64,000 bases of DNA, taken from assembly GCA_038142005.1 (NCBI GenBank), contig JAYQJE010000008.1, positions 1 to 64,000 of the forward strand. The letters run 5' to 3'. Shown here in pieces: positions 17,759-28,462 of the stretch. The DNA comes from SHAN690 sp023262195 (GTDB taxonomy: Bacteria; Bacteroidota; Bacteroidia; Flavobacteriales_G; Salibacteraceae). A program made the translations under genes and the position numbers. The notes under the pieces were generated by a model. It was given only the letters and a program-made list of their open reading frames with translations, was not told the origin of the DNA and did not search any database. Position 1 is the first letter of the stretch. Every line of letters starts with the position of its first letter.

Positions 17759-20168
17759 ACAATTCAGGAAACTCCGTGGGGTTCGCTTCGTGCATGATGG
17801 CATAGACTTTTTCAAAAATATCCTCGTTGGAAGGTTTTGAAAAGTAATCACCATCTGAAGCATACGCAGGGCGATGAGCTTTGGCTGTTAAGGTGGCTGG
17901 AGCCGAATCGAGGTATCGGTAGGCTTCTTGATTTTCGAGCACCTCTTGCAAAATAAACGCGGATGCGCCTCCAGGCACGTCTTCATCCACTACAAGTAAG
18001 CGGTTGGTTTTCTTCACGCTCTCCACAATCTCTTGTCCGCGATCAAATGGCAGTAATGTTTGTACATCTATAACCTCAGCAGAAATTCCGACTTCGGTAA
18101 GCTGCTTAGCCACTTCATTGCACATTCTAACCATCGAGCCATACGTCACAATAGTGATATCGTCACCCTCATGCACCGTTTCTACCTTACCCAACTCTAC
18201 TCGGTATTCACCCAAATTGGTCGGTAATTTTTCTTTCATTCGATAGCCGTTCAATGATTCGATTACGATGGCCGGATCATCTCCAGCAATGAGTGTATTG
18301 TACATACCCGCGGCTTGTGTCATATTTCGCGGCACGCAAACATGCATTCCTCTCAAAGAGTTAATAATCATTCCCATGGGTGAACCACTGTGCCAGATTC
18401 CCTCCAATCGGTGACCTCGTGTTCTGATGATCAATGGAGCTTTCTGTCCGCCTTTGGTACGATACTGCACCGTAGCCAAATCATCACTCAATATTTGTAT
18501 TGCATAGAGCAGATAATCCAAGTATTGGATTTCAGCAATGGGACGCAGTCCTCGCATTGCCATACCAATGCCCTGACCAACAATGGTGCACTCCCGAATA
18601 CCCGTATCGAATACTCGATGCTCCCCGTATTTCGCTTGCAATCCTTCTAGGCCTTGATTTACCCCGCCAATTTTTCCCGAGTCTTCTCCGAAAATGATTA
18701 TTTCAGGATATGCCCGAAGTAGCTCGTCAAAATTGTCGCGTAGAATTTCACGCCCATCCACCATTTTATCACCATCGTATTCGGGATCTAAGGGCTCAAT
18801 ATCAAGCGGTGAGTCTTCACTTTGGCTATATAGGTGTGAGGAATATCGATCTGCATTCACCGCCATTTGATCGTTGATCCATTGGATCAAGGTGGCTTTT
18901 GCTGGGCTGTTTTCTCCACGTGCATATCGAAGTCCTTTGCGTGCAGCTTCAAATATCTCCTTTCGCAGCGGGTCAACCTGTGACTCTAAATCCTTTTTGA
19001 CTTTTTCAATGAACACGGAATTGGATGAATTGGCGGCCAGATCGTGAAGCATTTCCACAACTTTAGTTTTATCCGCTTTTATTGGATCTAAAAATGCTTT
19101 CCAAGCGTTGGTCTTGGCCTCACGTGCGGCTTTTTTTGCCTCGTCTTCTGCAGCTTTAAGATCATCTTCCGATGCTAAGTCTTTGCTAAGAATCCACCCC
19201 TTAAATTTCTTGATTGGGTCAAAATCCTTTTCCCATTGCAAGCGCTCTTTGCTCTTGTAGCGTTCGTGCGAACCGCTGGTGCTATGTCCTTGCGGCTGCG
19301 TAACTTCTTCCACGTGCACAAGCACAGGAACGTGTTCTTCGCGCGCAATCTTTACTGCCTTTTCATAGGTCAATACTAGATTGGGATAATCCCAACCCTT
19401 CACCTTGAGTATTTCAAAACCGGGTTGATCCTTTGTTCGCTGGAATCCACTTAATGCCTCACTAATGCTTGCTTTGGTGGTTTGAAATTCCTTAGGTACA
19501 GAGATACCATGACCATCGTCCCAAACAGACATCACAAGTGGCACCTGCAGCACACCCGCAGCATTCATAGCTTCCCAAAATGGACCTTCACTGGTAGATG
19601 CGTCACCGATGGTACCAAACGCTACTTCATTTCCTTTGATGCTAAATTTTTCGTAGTTATCCAGCTCTGGATTGTTTCTAAAAAATTTGCTTGACAATGC
19701 CAATCCCAATAGCCGAGGCATTTGACCTGCAGTAGGTGAAATATCGGCAGATGAATTGGGCGCTTCGGTTAAGTCCTTCCAATTACCTTTTTCATCAATC
19801 GTTCGGGTGGCGTAATGTCCATTCATCATTCTACCTGCGGACGCTGGCTCATGCTCAATATCGGCATGTGCATAAAGCTGTGCGAAGAACTGTTCTGCGG
19901 TGAGCAGTCCGGCAGCCATCATCATGGTTTGATCCCGATAGTATCCTGAGCGCCAATCTCCAGGTTGCCACTGTTTGGCAAGCGCGATCTGTGCCAACTC
20001 TTTACCATCTCCTAAAATCCCAAATTTGGCTTTTCCGGTCAGCACCTCTCTTCGCCCCATCAGACTCACCTCACGACTAAGACATGCCAACTTTAGGTCA
20101 TTGAGAATCTCTTTCTTCAATTCATCCTTCGAAATATCCTTTTCCGCAACAGTTTTCGTATCGGCCAT
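17751..20168 (-). CDS. 2-oxoacid dehydrogenase E1, fused alpha and beta subunits
   Basis: A thiamine-diphosphate E1 that decarboxylates a 2-oxoacid, probably branched-chain, and passes the acyl group to lipoyl-E2. In 805 residues, the alpha part has the ThDP motif GDASTSEGPFWEAMN (about 188-202) ending in WDDGHGISV. A charged linker (about 330-450) leads to the beta part at about 475 onward: FGEDSGKIGGVNQGL, FDTGIRECTIVGQGIGMA, PMGM, and the C-terminal transketolase domain with VIDVQTLLPFD. Other bacteria usually encode alpha and beta separately; the fused form is common in Bacteroidota. No E2 or E3 gene is in the window. Confidence 0.9.
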   Translation of the reverse strand: MADTKTVAEKDISKDELKKEILNDLKLACLSREVSLMGRREVLTGKAKFGILGDGKELAQIALAKQWQPGDWRSGYYRDQTMMMAAGLLTAEQFFAQLYAHADIEHEPASAGRMMNGHYATRTIDEKGNWKDLTEAPNSSADISPTAGQMPRLLGLALSSKFFRNNPELDNYEKFSIKGNEVAFGTIGDASTSEGPFWEAMNAAGVLQVPLVMSVWDDGHGISVPKEFQTTKASISEALSGFQRTKDQPGFEILKVKGWDYPNLVLTYEKAVKIAREEHVPVLVHVEEVTQPQGHSTSGSHERYKSKERLQWEKDFDPIKKFKGWILSKDLASEDDLKAAEDEAKKAAREAKTNAWKAFLDPIKADKTKVVEMLHDLAANSSNSVFIEKVKKDLESQVDPLRKEIFEAARKGLRYARGENSPAKATLIQWINDQMAVNADRYSSHLYSQSEDSPLDIEPLDPEYDGDKMVDGREILRDNFDELLRAYPEIIIFGEDSGKIGGVNQGLEGLQAKYGEHRVFDTGIRECTIVGQGIGMAMRGLRPIAEIQYLDYLLYAIQILSDDLATVQYRTKGGQKAPLIIRTRGHRLEGIWHSGSPMGMIINSLRGMHVCVPRNMTQAAGMYNTLIAGDDPAIVIESLNGYRMKEKLPTNLGEYRVELGKVETVHEGDDITIVTYGSMVRMCNEVAKQLTEVGISAEVIDVQTLLPFDRGQEIVESVKKTNRLLVVDEDVPGGASAFILQEVLENQEAYRYLDSAPATLTAKAHRPAYASDGDYFSKPSNEDIFEKVYAIMHEANPTEFPELYA

Positions 20169-20271
20169 AGAACTTAACTTTTAGAGTGTACACCCGGGCG
20201 CCTTCATCAGAGGGCACCGCCTTTCGGGTGCGCGAAGATAAGCATTGAAAACCGTATTTTCTATAAGCAAG

Positions 20272-20303
20272 GTAGCCCGAAAAGCACTTTGCCTTCGGGC
20301 TAC
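20272..20303. terminator. Perfect 10-bp inverted repeat, possible bidirectional terminator
   Basis: GTAGCCCGAA (20272-20281) pairs with TTCGGGCTAC (20294-20303) around a 12-nt loop. It lies in the gap between the broken frame ending at 20348 and the E1 start at 20168. No clear T tract follows on either strand, so it may be an intergenic hairpin with a weaker terminator or mRNA-stability role. Confidence 0.5.
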
Positions 20304-20347
20304 ACCAACCTAACTAAACAGCTCCCCTACATGGGGAAAGAACGATT

Positions 20348-20601
20348 CTAAATATTCTCAAGTACAGGTTCGGAAGTTGACTGAAAAGCCTCGTATGGCT
20401 CATTACCCTCACAATCCAAACACTCCAAACCGTTCGTGGTCATTTTCCAAAAGTGATCAACCATTTTTGGATCAAAAGCAGCGTGTAAGTCATCAAAATC
20501 CGTGATCAGTATTGCACCATGCAATTATGAAAGACTCCATTCTGATATGTGTAATCAAATTGACGTAGTGTTTTATCCAGATTTGGAGGATGTCGCTCGA
20601 C
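20348..20601 (-). pseudogene. Unrecognised broken gene remnant
   Basis: Two adjacent frames together read like a protein. In 20601-20530 or so: NLDKTLRQFDYTYQNGVFHN. Then, in another frame from about 20525 to a TAG at 20348: HGAILITDFDDLHAAFDPK and so on, through GLECLDCEGNEPYEAF, to EPVLENI. The composition is protein-like and acidic, with a C-x2-C pair. The frames would join by adding one base near 20525. There is no convincing start codon; the first frame opens directly after a stop. I cannot name a family. It is either the C-terminus of a decayed gene or a gene with several sequence errors. This accounts for part of the 440-nt gap; the remainder (20169-20271) shows no gene. Confidence 0.4.
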
Positions 20602-20611
20602 TTATTGATCG

Positions 20612-23143
20612 TTAATCTCTAATTAGCGTAATTTCTCCGCGAAAAACAAGCCGATCATTATCAATGGCCACATTGTCTCTGTAGATTAGCTCATAGTAGT
20701 AAGTACCTTCGGGAGCTGGCCGACCTCTAATATATCCATCCCAGCCATAAGCTATATTAGAGCTCCGGTGCACAAGTTGTCCCCAACGACTGTACACCGT
20801 CAAGTCAAAAGAGACAATGTAGCAGTCGCTTTGAGCACGCCAGATATCATTAAGTCCATCACCATTAGGTGTGAATACGTTTTGAGTAGTTACAGTGCAA
20901 GTAATGTCTTCGCAGAACATGTTGCTGTAGTCAACGCGTATTCCATCTCGAGCTTCGCAAATACCTCGTGTGACTGTGACATTATAGTTGGCTCCTGCGC
21001 CACTGGCAATAACACTAGCTGTTGTATCTCCGGTGTTCCACGAATAAATTGCCCCTTTATTGAACGCGCTAATCTCAAGCGAATCGAGATCGCAAATGGT
21101 CGTATCACTTCCCAAATCAACCTGCACACCAGAGAATAAGACGTTAACCGTATCTGAAACAGTACCACAGATATTGGTCTTCGCCACCCATACTTTCATG
21201 GTGGTATCCACAGAAATGGTAACACCAGTATCTCCTGTATTCCATAAATAAGTGTTACCCGTCTGTCGCGCTATGCTGTATTGTATGGGATTAAATGCGC
21301 ATGTTATTGTATCCTCGGGCAAGGTTACGGCAGTTGGTAAGGTTTCTAGCACCAGCGTTACTTCATCGGTTACTGCACCGCAAGCGTTGATAGCATTCAT
21401 CACATAGGTTCCCGAGGTATTTACTTGTATGCTTGGAGTCGAATCACCGGTACTCCACTGCACCACCGCATCCTGAGTTAATCCCGAATTCAGTGTATAT
21501 ACCTGATCCACAAACCGTGGTATCAGGCCCTAAATTGAGGTTGATGGGATCATCATACCTTATTCTCGTATTCGCAGAAAATGTATCGCAAATACCAAAG
21601 ACCGTGACTGAGACCAAGGTATCGTTAATTAGAATAATTGAATCGGATGTGGAACCATTACTCCATAGAAAATCAGCATATGGCTGAGTAACTCCCAAGC
21701 TCAAAGAATCTCCGTTACAGATTGCTGTATCTGTTGGTAAAGACACTACCTGCCTGGGAAAAATCTTTAACGTCTGAAATATGGTATCTACAGCCCCATT
21801 GGTTTCATAAATCAATCGCACTGTAAACAGGCCTGTGTCTGAAAATAGGTGAACTGGAAAAAAATCCGTTGAGGTGTTGTTTATCCCAGAGCCTAGATCA
21901 TCAAAATTCCATTCAACCAAATCAATATCGGTAGTGTCAAGTATAAAGTATGTAGAATCGTTGAGGCAATTCAATGAGTCATAGAAAATCGGGGCACAAG
22001 CTTGAGCAAAACCCGGCAGCCCCCATTCGCACTGTCTTCCAGCGGTCAGTATCACCGCAGTGTCTATGTAACCCGCATCTTGTCCCAAGACATTTGGATT
22101 TTCAATTGCGCTTAAAAAACCTTGATCCTTGCGTGCACCGTAGATTTTACAATCTGGCCCCAGCTGCAAAGCTCCACCGCCAAGACCACTAGAACCAATA
22201 ATAATTTCGGAGCCTGAGATTTCTTGAGGCGTTCCTAGCGTCAAGTTGTATTGACGCACATCAGAAAACGAAAAACTCGTTGCATACAGAAATTTGCCAT
22301 TGGGCGAAAATTCAATACCATAGGATTGATCACCATTGATCGATTGTTCAATTCGGAATGCATTAGACACTTGCCCAGTAGCTTTATCAAAATCCATCAA
22401 TGTGATTTCGTCCACTAACCTCGATACAAAAGCAATTTGATTTCCTTGCACGTTGGCCCGCATGTATCCCCAAAAATTTTGTAACGTAAGCGGGAAACCA
22501 GTTTGACTGGTTACTGGATTTGTATTGACTCCTACCGATGTTACTTCGAAGGCGAAAATGGTATCTCCAGGTAATTTGTGTGTGATTATCCATGCATCAT
22601 CATCTTTGAGGACAACTGTAATCTTCTCTGCAGTATTTGCCAAAAGCGGTACGTTCTTTTGACCACTGACAACATCACCGAATCCACCATTAAGATTCAT
22701 ATCCACCAAGGTATATCGCAATCCGTTGACTTGCGCTTGCTCATCTACGGTGAATATGAAAAACGAATCGACTGAACTTGGTTTTCTTAGAATGACCGCA
22801 GCTTGTGAGGCGCTGTTGGATCCATTGAGTCCAAAGCCATTTGGCATTTGCACATGGTTAGCATCGAACACACGAATGCCATCGGTATAAAATAATAAGT
22901 TGCCGTTTTCATCAGCAATGGTGGCACTTCCTTCATTGGTAGTAATTTGTCCACTCGCATCGGCCACTGGGCCATTGGAGCTGAAGTGCACCCCAGCCTG
23001 CTACCAAAGTACCACCAATCAGCAATGGATTGTGCGTATGCATAGCTACTTGATAAAGCTAAGAATATGGATAACCAAAGGAATTTCAAGGTTTTAAACA
23101 GACGTAATATTTTGTCAAAAGTAGTGGCTTTGACTACGGACAT
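20612..23143 (-). CDS. T9SS type B sorting-domain protein, two apparent frame errors
   Basis: A large secreted surface protein of about 844 residues after reconstruction. It has a signal peptide (LKFLWLSIFLALSSSYAYAQ), a propeller-like N-terminal domain (NEGSATIADENGNLLFYTDG, typical of these proteins) and a PKD-like segment. Repeated Ig-like modules follow (VCGDQVYTLNSG, QWSTGDSTPS, YLWNTGDTG). The type B/gliding-associated C-terminal domain closes it: NVFTPNGDGLNDIW through VYSRWGQLV to GTYYYELIY. Breaks: one G missing at C4 22991-22994 (plus) and one at 21508-21509. The start may be ATG 23143 or TTG 23089; the latter gives the neatest signal peptide. Cargo function is unknown. Confidence 0.85.
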
Positions 23144-23156
23144 TTGGCAGTAAAGT

Positions 23157-25136
23157 TCAGTTTTCAACGGTTAATTGAACATTAAGATTATCAATCGCCT
23201 CCCCTGTTTTTTCCCATCGGTGCATATAGTCTTCAAGTTTCAGCTGCATCTCTGCGTGTTGGTGAAAAACATCCTTATTCTCAGCCGCCTTAAATGCTTC
23301 TGGATCTGCCAATATCAATTCCACGTCAGCAATCTTTTTTTCCTGCGTATCAATCTTTCGCTCGAGTGACCGGAGTTGATTTTTTAATTGCTTTAGTTCT
23401 TTCTCCAAAGCTCTCCGTTCTTTATTACTCAAGCCATTTTCATCTCGCTTCTCAGGTTTAGCCACTTTCTCAGGAGCCTTTGATGAGGTTTTATCGCCTG
23501 CTCCTTCAAACTCTCGGAACGAGCGTATCTCATAGCCAGATAAGAAATCATCAATGGTACCGATGTGTTCTTTGACCTTTCCGTCTTTGAATTCGAATGT
23601 GCGGTCTGTTAAGCCCTGTAAAAACTCTCTATCATGACTCACCACGATCAATGTGCCATTGTATTCTTTCAAGGCAGTTTTAAGCACTTCTTTGGCACTG
23701 ATATCCAAGTGGTTGGTGGGCTCATCAAGAATAAGCAAGTTGCACTCTCTTAACAGCAGCTTAGCAAGCGCCAATCTACTCTTCTCGCCACCGCTAAGCA
23801 CCTTTACCTTTTTGTTATAGTCTTCTGAACCGAACAAGAAAGCACCAAGCAATGCGCGAACGCGATGAATCTTAGCATTATCGCCAGTAGCTTCATTTTC
23901 AATAACTTTCTCAACGGTGGACTCTGGATCGAGGGTTTTTTCTTGAATCTGGGCATAATATCCCACTTCTACATTATGTCCTGTCTTGAGCTCACCTTCG
24001 CCAAACTCGTCTCCTACAATCATCTTGATCATGGTGGTTTTACCCATACCATTTCTTCCCACAAAGGCGATTCGTTCTCCCCGAAAAATATCGAAGTCAA
24101 CATTCGAAAAAATGTTTTTCTCCCCATAGCTTTTAGAACAGTCACGGGTTTTCACCACCACATCGCCAGATCTTGGAGCTTTGGGAAAACGAAATTGAAT
24201 TGAGTTGGCATCGGTTTCGTCAATATCAACACGATCAAGCTTATCCAGTTGCTTAATCTTACTTTGAACTTGTTTCGCTTTGGTGTTCTTCGCCCGGAAG
24301 CGCTCAATAAAACGTTCTTGCTGAGCAATGTATTTCTGTTGATTATCAAATGCTGCTTTTTGCTGTTCGATTCGGTCATGTCGAATGGAAACAAACTTGC
24401 TATAGCTTACGGCATAGTCGTAGATTCTTCCATTCACAATCTCTACCGTACGATTGGTAATGTTGTCTAAAAACATCCGATCGTGAGAGATCATCATGAT
24501 AGCTCCTGGATACTCAATAAAGAAGTCTTCTAACCACAGAATTGAATCAATATCAAGGTGGTTTGTTGGCTCATCGAGTAGTAGCAGATCGGGTTGCTGC
24601 AAAATAAGCTTTGCTAACTCTACTCGCATTTGCCAACCACCGCTAAATTCTGTGATTTTTCTATCAAAATCGATGCGCTGAAATCCTAAACCAAGCAGTA
24701 TTTGTTCGGCCTTCTGCTCGTCCTTTCCATCATCAATAATTTCAAGCCGGATGTGTATTGCACCCAGTTCTTCTATAATCATTTGATAGGAATCACTCTC
24801 GTAGTCGGTGCGTTCTGTGAGCTCTACTTGAATTTCTGCTTCTCGAGCTTTCAGCTCATTGAGCTCTTTAAAGGCTTTTTGTGTTTCTGTCCAAATGGTC
24901 TGGGTTCCTTCGAAGACCATTTCCTGAGGTAGGTAGCCAATCTTTCTACCATCTGGTATTACCACCGAACCGCTATCGGCCTCTTGATGACCTAGAATAA
25001 TCTTAAGCAGGGTGCTCTTTCCTACTCCATTTTTACCAACCAAGCCGATTCTATCACGCTCATTGATTACCAGAGAAATGTTTCGAAAAAGGTCAATTCC
25101 ACTAAAGGAAACGGATATGCTATTAAGGCTAATCAA
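23157..25136 (-). CDS. ABC-F family ATPase (Uup/YheS-like)
   Basis: 659 residues with two ABC cassettes and no membrane domain: GKNGVGKST (about 36-44) and LLLDEPTNHLD, then GRNGMGKTT (about 366-374), LSGGEKSRLALAKLLL and LILDEPTNHLD. The inter-cassette linker carries the basic coiled region FIERFRAKNTKAKQVQSK, the P-site tRNA-interaction motif of ABC-F proteins. The last 110 residues form a Lys/Glu-rich coiled coil. These proteins bind the ribosome E site and act in translation or ribosome assembly. Which ABC-F subfamily, and whether it gives antibiotic protection, cannot be told from sequence alone. Confidence 0.92.
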   Translation of the reverse strand: MISLNSISVSFSGIDLFRNISLVINERDRIGLVGKNGVGKSTLLKIILGHQEADSGSVVIPDGRKIGYLPQEMVFEGTQTIWTETQKAFKELNELKAREAEIQVELTERTDYESDSYQMIIEELGAIHIRLEIIDDGKDEQKAEQILLGLGFQRIDFDRKITEFSGGWQMRVELAKLILQQPDLLLLDEPTNHLDIDSILWLEDFFIEYPGAIMMISHDRMFLDNITNRTVEIVNGRIYDYAVSYSKFVSIRHDRIEQQKAAFDNQQKYIAQQERFIERFRAKNTKAKQVQSKIKQLDKLDRVDIDETDANSIQFRFPKAPRSGDVVVKTRDCSKSYGEKNIFSNVDFDIFRGERIAFVGRNGMGKTTMIKMIVGDEFGEGELKTGHNVEVGYYAQIQEKTLDPESTVEKVIENEATGDNAKIHRVRALLGAFLFGSEDYNKKVKVLSGGEKSRLALAKLLLRECNLLILDEPTNHLDISAKEVLKTALKEYNGTLIVVSHDREFLQGLTDRTFEFKDGKVKEHIGTIDDFLSGYEIRSFREFEGAGDKTSSKAPEKVAKPEKRDENGLSNKERRALEKELKQLKNQLRSLERKIDTQEKKIADVELILADPEAFKAAENKDVFHQHAEMQLKLEDYMHRWEKTGEAIDNLNVQLTVEN

Positions 25137-25185
25137 ATCGGCTGTAAAGGTATGATTAGCCTATCGTGGTAGGATGAATAAATGC

Positions 25186-27171
25186 TTAATTACGTATAAG
25201 TTTTTCACTATGTATTAGCTCCGAACCGCTGGTAAGCTTAATGATGTAAACTCCCGGTGGAAACGGTGCCAAATTGAATGAGAATACATTCTTTCCAGCT
25301 CGCACTCTTTGGTTGATCAACTGCTCGACTAGTTGACCATTAATCGAATATACCTCTGCACGCACCTCGGCCATATTGCTCACATCAAATTCAACATTCA
25401 CCATATCCCGAGCCGGATTCGGAAAAACTATGGGCTTTTTGTCGATTTTATCCGATTCGATGGCTAGCGGTACCAACGTACCATTCAAGTCAGAAAACGT
25501 ATCGCCATTCACCACATAGTTTTCGACACCTTGATTAATGATGGTATCAATATCTATGGGCATTCGCACCTTACTTATCCAGGTTCCTGCCCTTTGATTA
25601 CCATGACTCACATACCCTGCCGTCCAAGCTATAAGGGGCTCATTATACTTCCGCTGTAATCCGATATAGTCACCCCAACGTTCATTCTCATCAAATGAGT
25701 TTGGAATCATGTCTACGTATGTTTCTCCCTCTACGAGTAACTGAACAGGACCGTATTCACGGTCATTCGTATAAACTACGCTGGCATTTCCTGCTGGGTG
25801 GTTTGGTGACGTATGATTGAAGTTTATAAGCATATCTCGGTGGTGGTCTGACACTCCCATAAACTCGATATTGCAAAACCCAAATTCCATTTCTGGATCA
25901 CTAATGATGTGTCCTTTTAGGGTAGGATTATTGACATCCTCAATCACTCCGTGAAAAACTGCGGCTAGTCCCGTTTCATGGTTGATAGAATTGCCCACAA
26001 ATTGAATTTCATCTTGCACGCGAATGGCACCAAGTGGTCGAGCATCATTGGTCCAAAACGTATTACCATTGGCCTGTTGAGCATATGGAGGTATACCATA
26101 ATCAACGTCAGATATGATTAGCTCTGTAGAAATATCGTTGGTCTCACCGACAGCCCCGGTAATTCGATGAAGCCAAATACTATCGTTTGCTATAGCACGA
26201 GGGCGATTGGTAACGAAATACATATCATCTCCCTGAGCTCCAAAAGCCGTTTTCACCGGACGCATATATTTCAATGATTTGCCTTCATATTCAAAACCTG
26301 TGTGGATGACCGATTCCAAATTTTCTTCTCCTGCAAAGGCGTCATCTAAGTCTAATTGCCATACCAATGTGTAATCAAAATTGGTAACCCAATCGGGTCC
26401 ATTGAGTTGATTTAGCGTGAGGTAGAGAGAGTGGTCATTCAGGGCGATTTGCGGATAGTCTGTCCAAGTACCGTCTCCAAACGGGTTACCCGATAATCGA
26501 TATAGATACCATGGGTCGGAAGGGTAATTGGTACTCGAAAAACCAATGACGGTGCCGCTATTTGTAGTATCGCGTCCATCGCTCAAGAATAAAAACACAA
26601 ATCGGTCACGACCTGGATCATAATAAAGTTTTGGATCAAAAGGATTGGAACCAGCACTTAAATTCGGCTCACCATAGTTGTTGGTAAATGCCACAAAGCT
26701 GGGGTGTGGATTCGTTGGACGAAATAGGAAGGTGTCTGCATTTATATCGTAACCCCACACTTGACTATTGTAGGATGCGAGCAGCATTCCATCGTTTGAG
26801 ATGGCTAAGGTGTTATCATTCGGGGTGCCTCCAACCATGATATTATCATTGATGAAAAAGCGCACGGCAAAACTGTCCAACACAGTCACAGTATCTTCCA
26901 CACCTCTCGTTGAACGTGTAGCCCCTTGTGCTGACCTCCTTGGGTACAACTCTGCTGATTTACGTTTCTGTTCTTCTAGGAAGCTTTTCTCAGATGCTCC
27001 GCTGGGAAATGGCGCAGCTACATGTCTTATTTGCGCATCAAAGTCTTCTTTGAAGTTTGCTGGGTCTACCACCCAACTTTCAGTAATAGTGAATGGTGTC
27101 GATTTTGCGTTTTGCGCTTGTATCTCAACCGACATAAAACCAACAATAAAAATCAGCAAAACATATCTCAT
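25186..27171 (-). CDS. T9SS type A sorting-domain secreted protein
   Basis: 661 residues. Signal peptide MRYVLLIFIVGFMSVEIQAQ; a long central domain with repeated beta-propeller-like phrases (DGMLLASYNSQVWGYDIN, DPKLYYDPGRDRFVFLFL); and a type A C-terminal sorting domain beginning IVFPNPARDMVNVEFD and ending in GVYIIKLTSGSELIHSEKLIRN, the expected basic end. It is exported by Sec, then moved across the outer membrane by T9SS and anchored or released. The central domain's role is unknown. The frame is intact. Confidence 0.87.
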   Translation of the reverse strand: MRYVLLIFIVGFMSVEIQAQNAKSTPFTITESWVVDPANFKEDFDAQIRHVAAPFPSGASEKSFLEEQKRKSAELYPRRSAQGATRSTRGVEDTVTVLDSFAVRFFINDNIMVGGTPNDNTLAISNDGMLLASYNSQVWGYDINADTFLFRPTNPHPSFVAFTNNYGEPNLSAGSNPFDPKLYYDPGRDRFVFLFLSDGRDTTNSGTVIGFSSTNYPSDPWYLYRLSGNPFGDGTWTDYPQIALNDHSLYLTLNQLNGPDWVTNFDYTLVWQLDLDDAFAGEENLESVIHTGFEYEGKSLKYMRPVKTAFGAQGDDMYFVTNRPRAIANDSIWLHRITGAVGETNDISTELIISDVDYGIPPYAQQANGNTFWTNDARPLGAIRVQDEIQFVGNSINHETGLAAVFHGVIEDVNNPTLKGHIISDPEMEFGFCNIEFMGVSDHHRDMLINFNHTSPNHPAGNASVVYTNDREYGPVQLLVEGETYVDMIPNSFDENERWGDYIGLQRKYNEPLIAWTAGYVSHGNQRAGTWISKVRMPIDIDTIINQGVENYVVNGDTFSDLNGTLVPLAIESDKIDKKPIVFPNPARDMVNVEFDVSNMAEVRAEVYSINGQLVEQLINQRVRAGKNVFSFNLAPFPPGVYIIKLTSGSELIHSEKLIRN

Positions 27172-27214
27172 AGTTCTTTCGTTAAAGAGCCCATAAATAT
27201 ACAGGCGATGCAGC

Positions 27215-28457
27215 TTAAATCAGGAACCAGATGCTGAACGAATAAAGTAAGGCTATGGATATTAGATTAAACACTTTGAGCCACTTTGGTTGACGGTGTT
27301 CCGGAGCTACCTCCGCTTTATCGTTGATTGCTATAAAATTGAGCGTTGCTAAAATGGGTGCAACTACGAATGATATGGTGGTGGCCAAGTCCACCATTTG
27401 CCGCATATCTGAGAGAAAACAGGAGGATAACAGATGTACCAACCCCAGTGGTTATGAGCCAAAACCAATAGAGTTTAATGTGACTTTTTCTATTATTCAG
27501 TCCTTGAATAAGTAGTTTGGAAGATAACCGCAACGTTCTTGGAAAAGCATCAAAACAGGTGAGTAGTGTACTAAACATGGTGGTAAAGACAGCAACCGCA
27601 ATCAATGGGAAAGCCCACTGCCCGATGCTTGAAGTGTACATACTCACCAATTGATCTGAAAACCCAACCCCACTATCCGCCAAGGTGATTCCAGTGGCGT
27701 ACATTACTAGGGCTCCAAGAGAAAGAAAGCAACACGCCAATAAAGTGGTACCCCAATAGCCAACTTTAAAATCTCGGAGGGCTATCGGCATGCTTGCCCT
27801 TGAACCACGCTCTTTAAATTTCGAAACGGACCACACGGAATGCCAAACACTTATATCTATGGGAGCAGGCATCCAGCCGATAAGCGCTACCAAAAAGAGT
27901 ATATCCGCACTATCGCCCCAATCGAAGACGGTCATAAAATTCGGGTCTTTTTCAACGGTATCCAGTGCCGCTAAGATTAAAGCCGCAAGGGTAGAGATCG
28001 CCAATAGAATGATGATAAATTTCATTGTACGATCGAGGACAGAATAATGTCCTAAGCCCAAAATAATTGTGGCAAGTACAAGCAAGACTACGGCTAGAAC
28101 CCTCGGTTGAACCGAGATTTCGAGTAGCTGGGTGCTGAGACCAGCTGTGACAATACTAATCGCACTCATTATGATAAACATGGTCAAAACAGACATGATC
28201 ACATAGACCACGACTGCCCACTTGCCGATTCTCAAATACCCATCAAGCAGAGACTTACCAGTAGCGGCCGCATAACGTGCACCAGTTTCAAACACCGGAT
28301 ATTTCAACACATTAACTATGATGACCACGGCTAAAAGTTGAAAACCAAATTCAGCTCCTGCCCTTGTGCTCTGCACTAAGTGTGACACCCCAACTGCTGC
28401 ACCTGCATACAGCAAACCAGGGCCAAATTGTGCAAAATACTGTCGCAGGGAGCCCAT
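27215..28457 (-). CDS. Nramp-related metal-ion transporter, one apparent frame error
   Basis: An inner-membrane LeuT-fold transporter of about 414 residues with eleven or so hydrophobic helices. It begins FGPGLLYAGAAVGVSHLVQSTRAG and has ALIGWMPAPIDISVW in the sixth helix. The canonical Nramp metal-site motifs (D-P-G-N in helix 1, M-P-H in helix 6) are not present in these places, so the substrate may not be Mn or Fe. ATG 28457 leaves 5 nt after the transaldolase stop. One extra T in the T4 run (plus A4, 27416-27419) breaks the frame before the last two helices; removing it gives a continuous ILLFLSDMRQMVDLATTISF. Confidence 0.82.
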
Positions 28458-28462
28458 GAGTA

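Noticed and set aside
17759..17863. N-terminal extension of the outer-membrane barrel gene
   Set aside because: It lies inside the E1 coding region in another frame and would bury the signal peptide.
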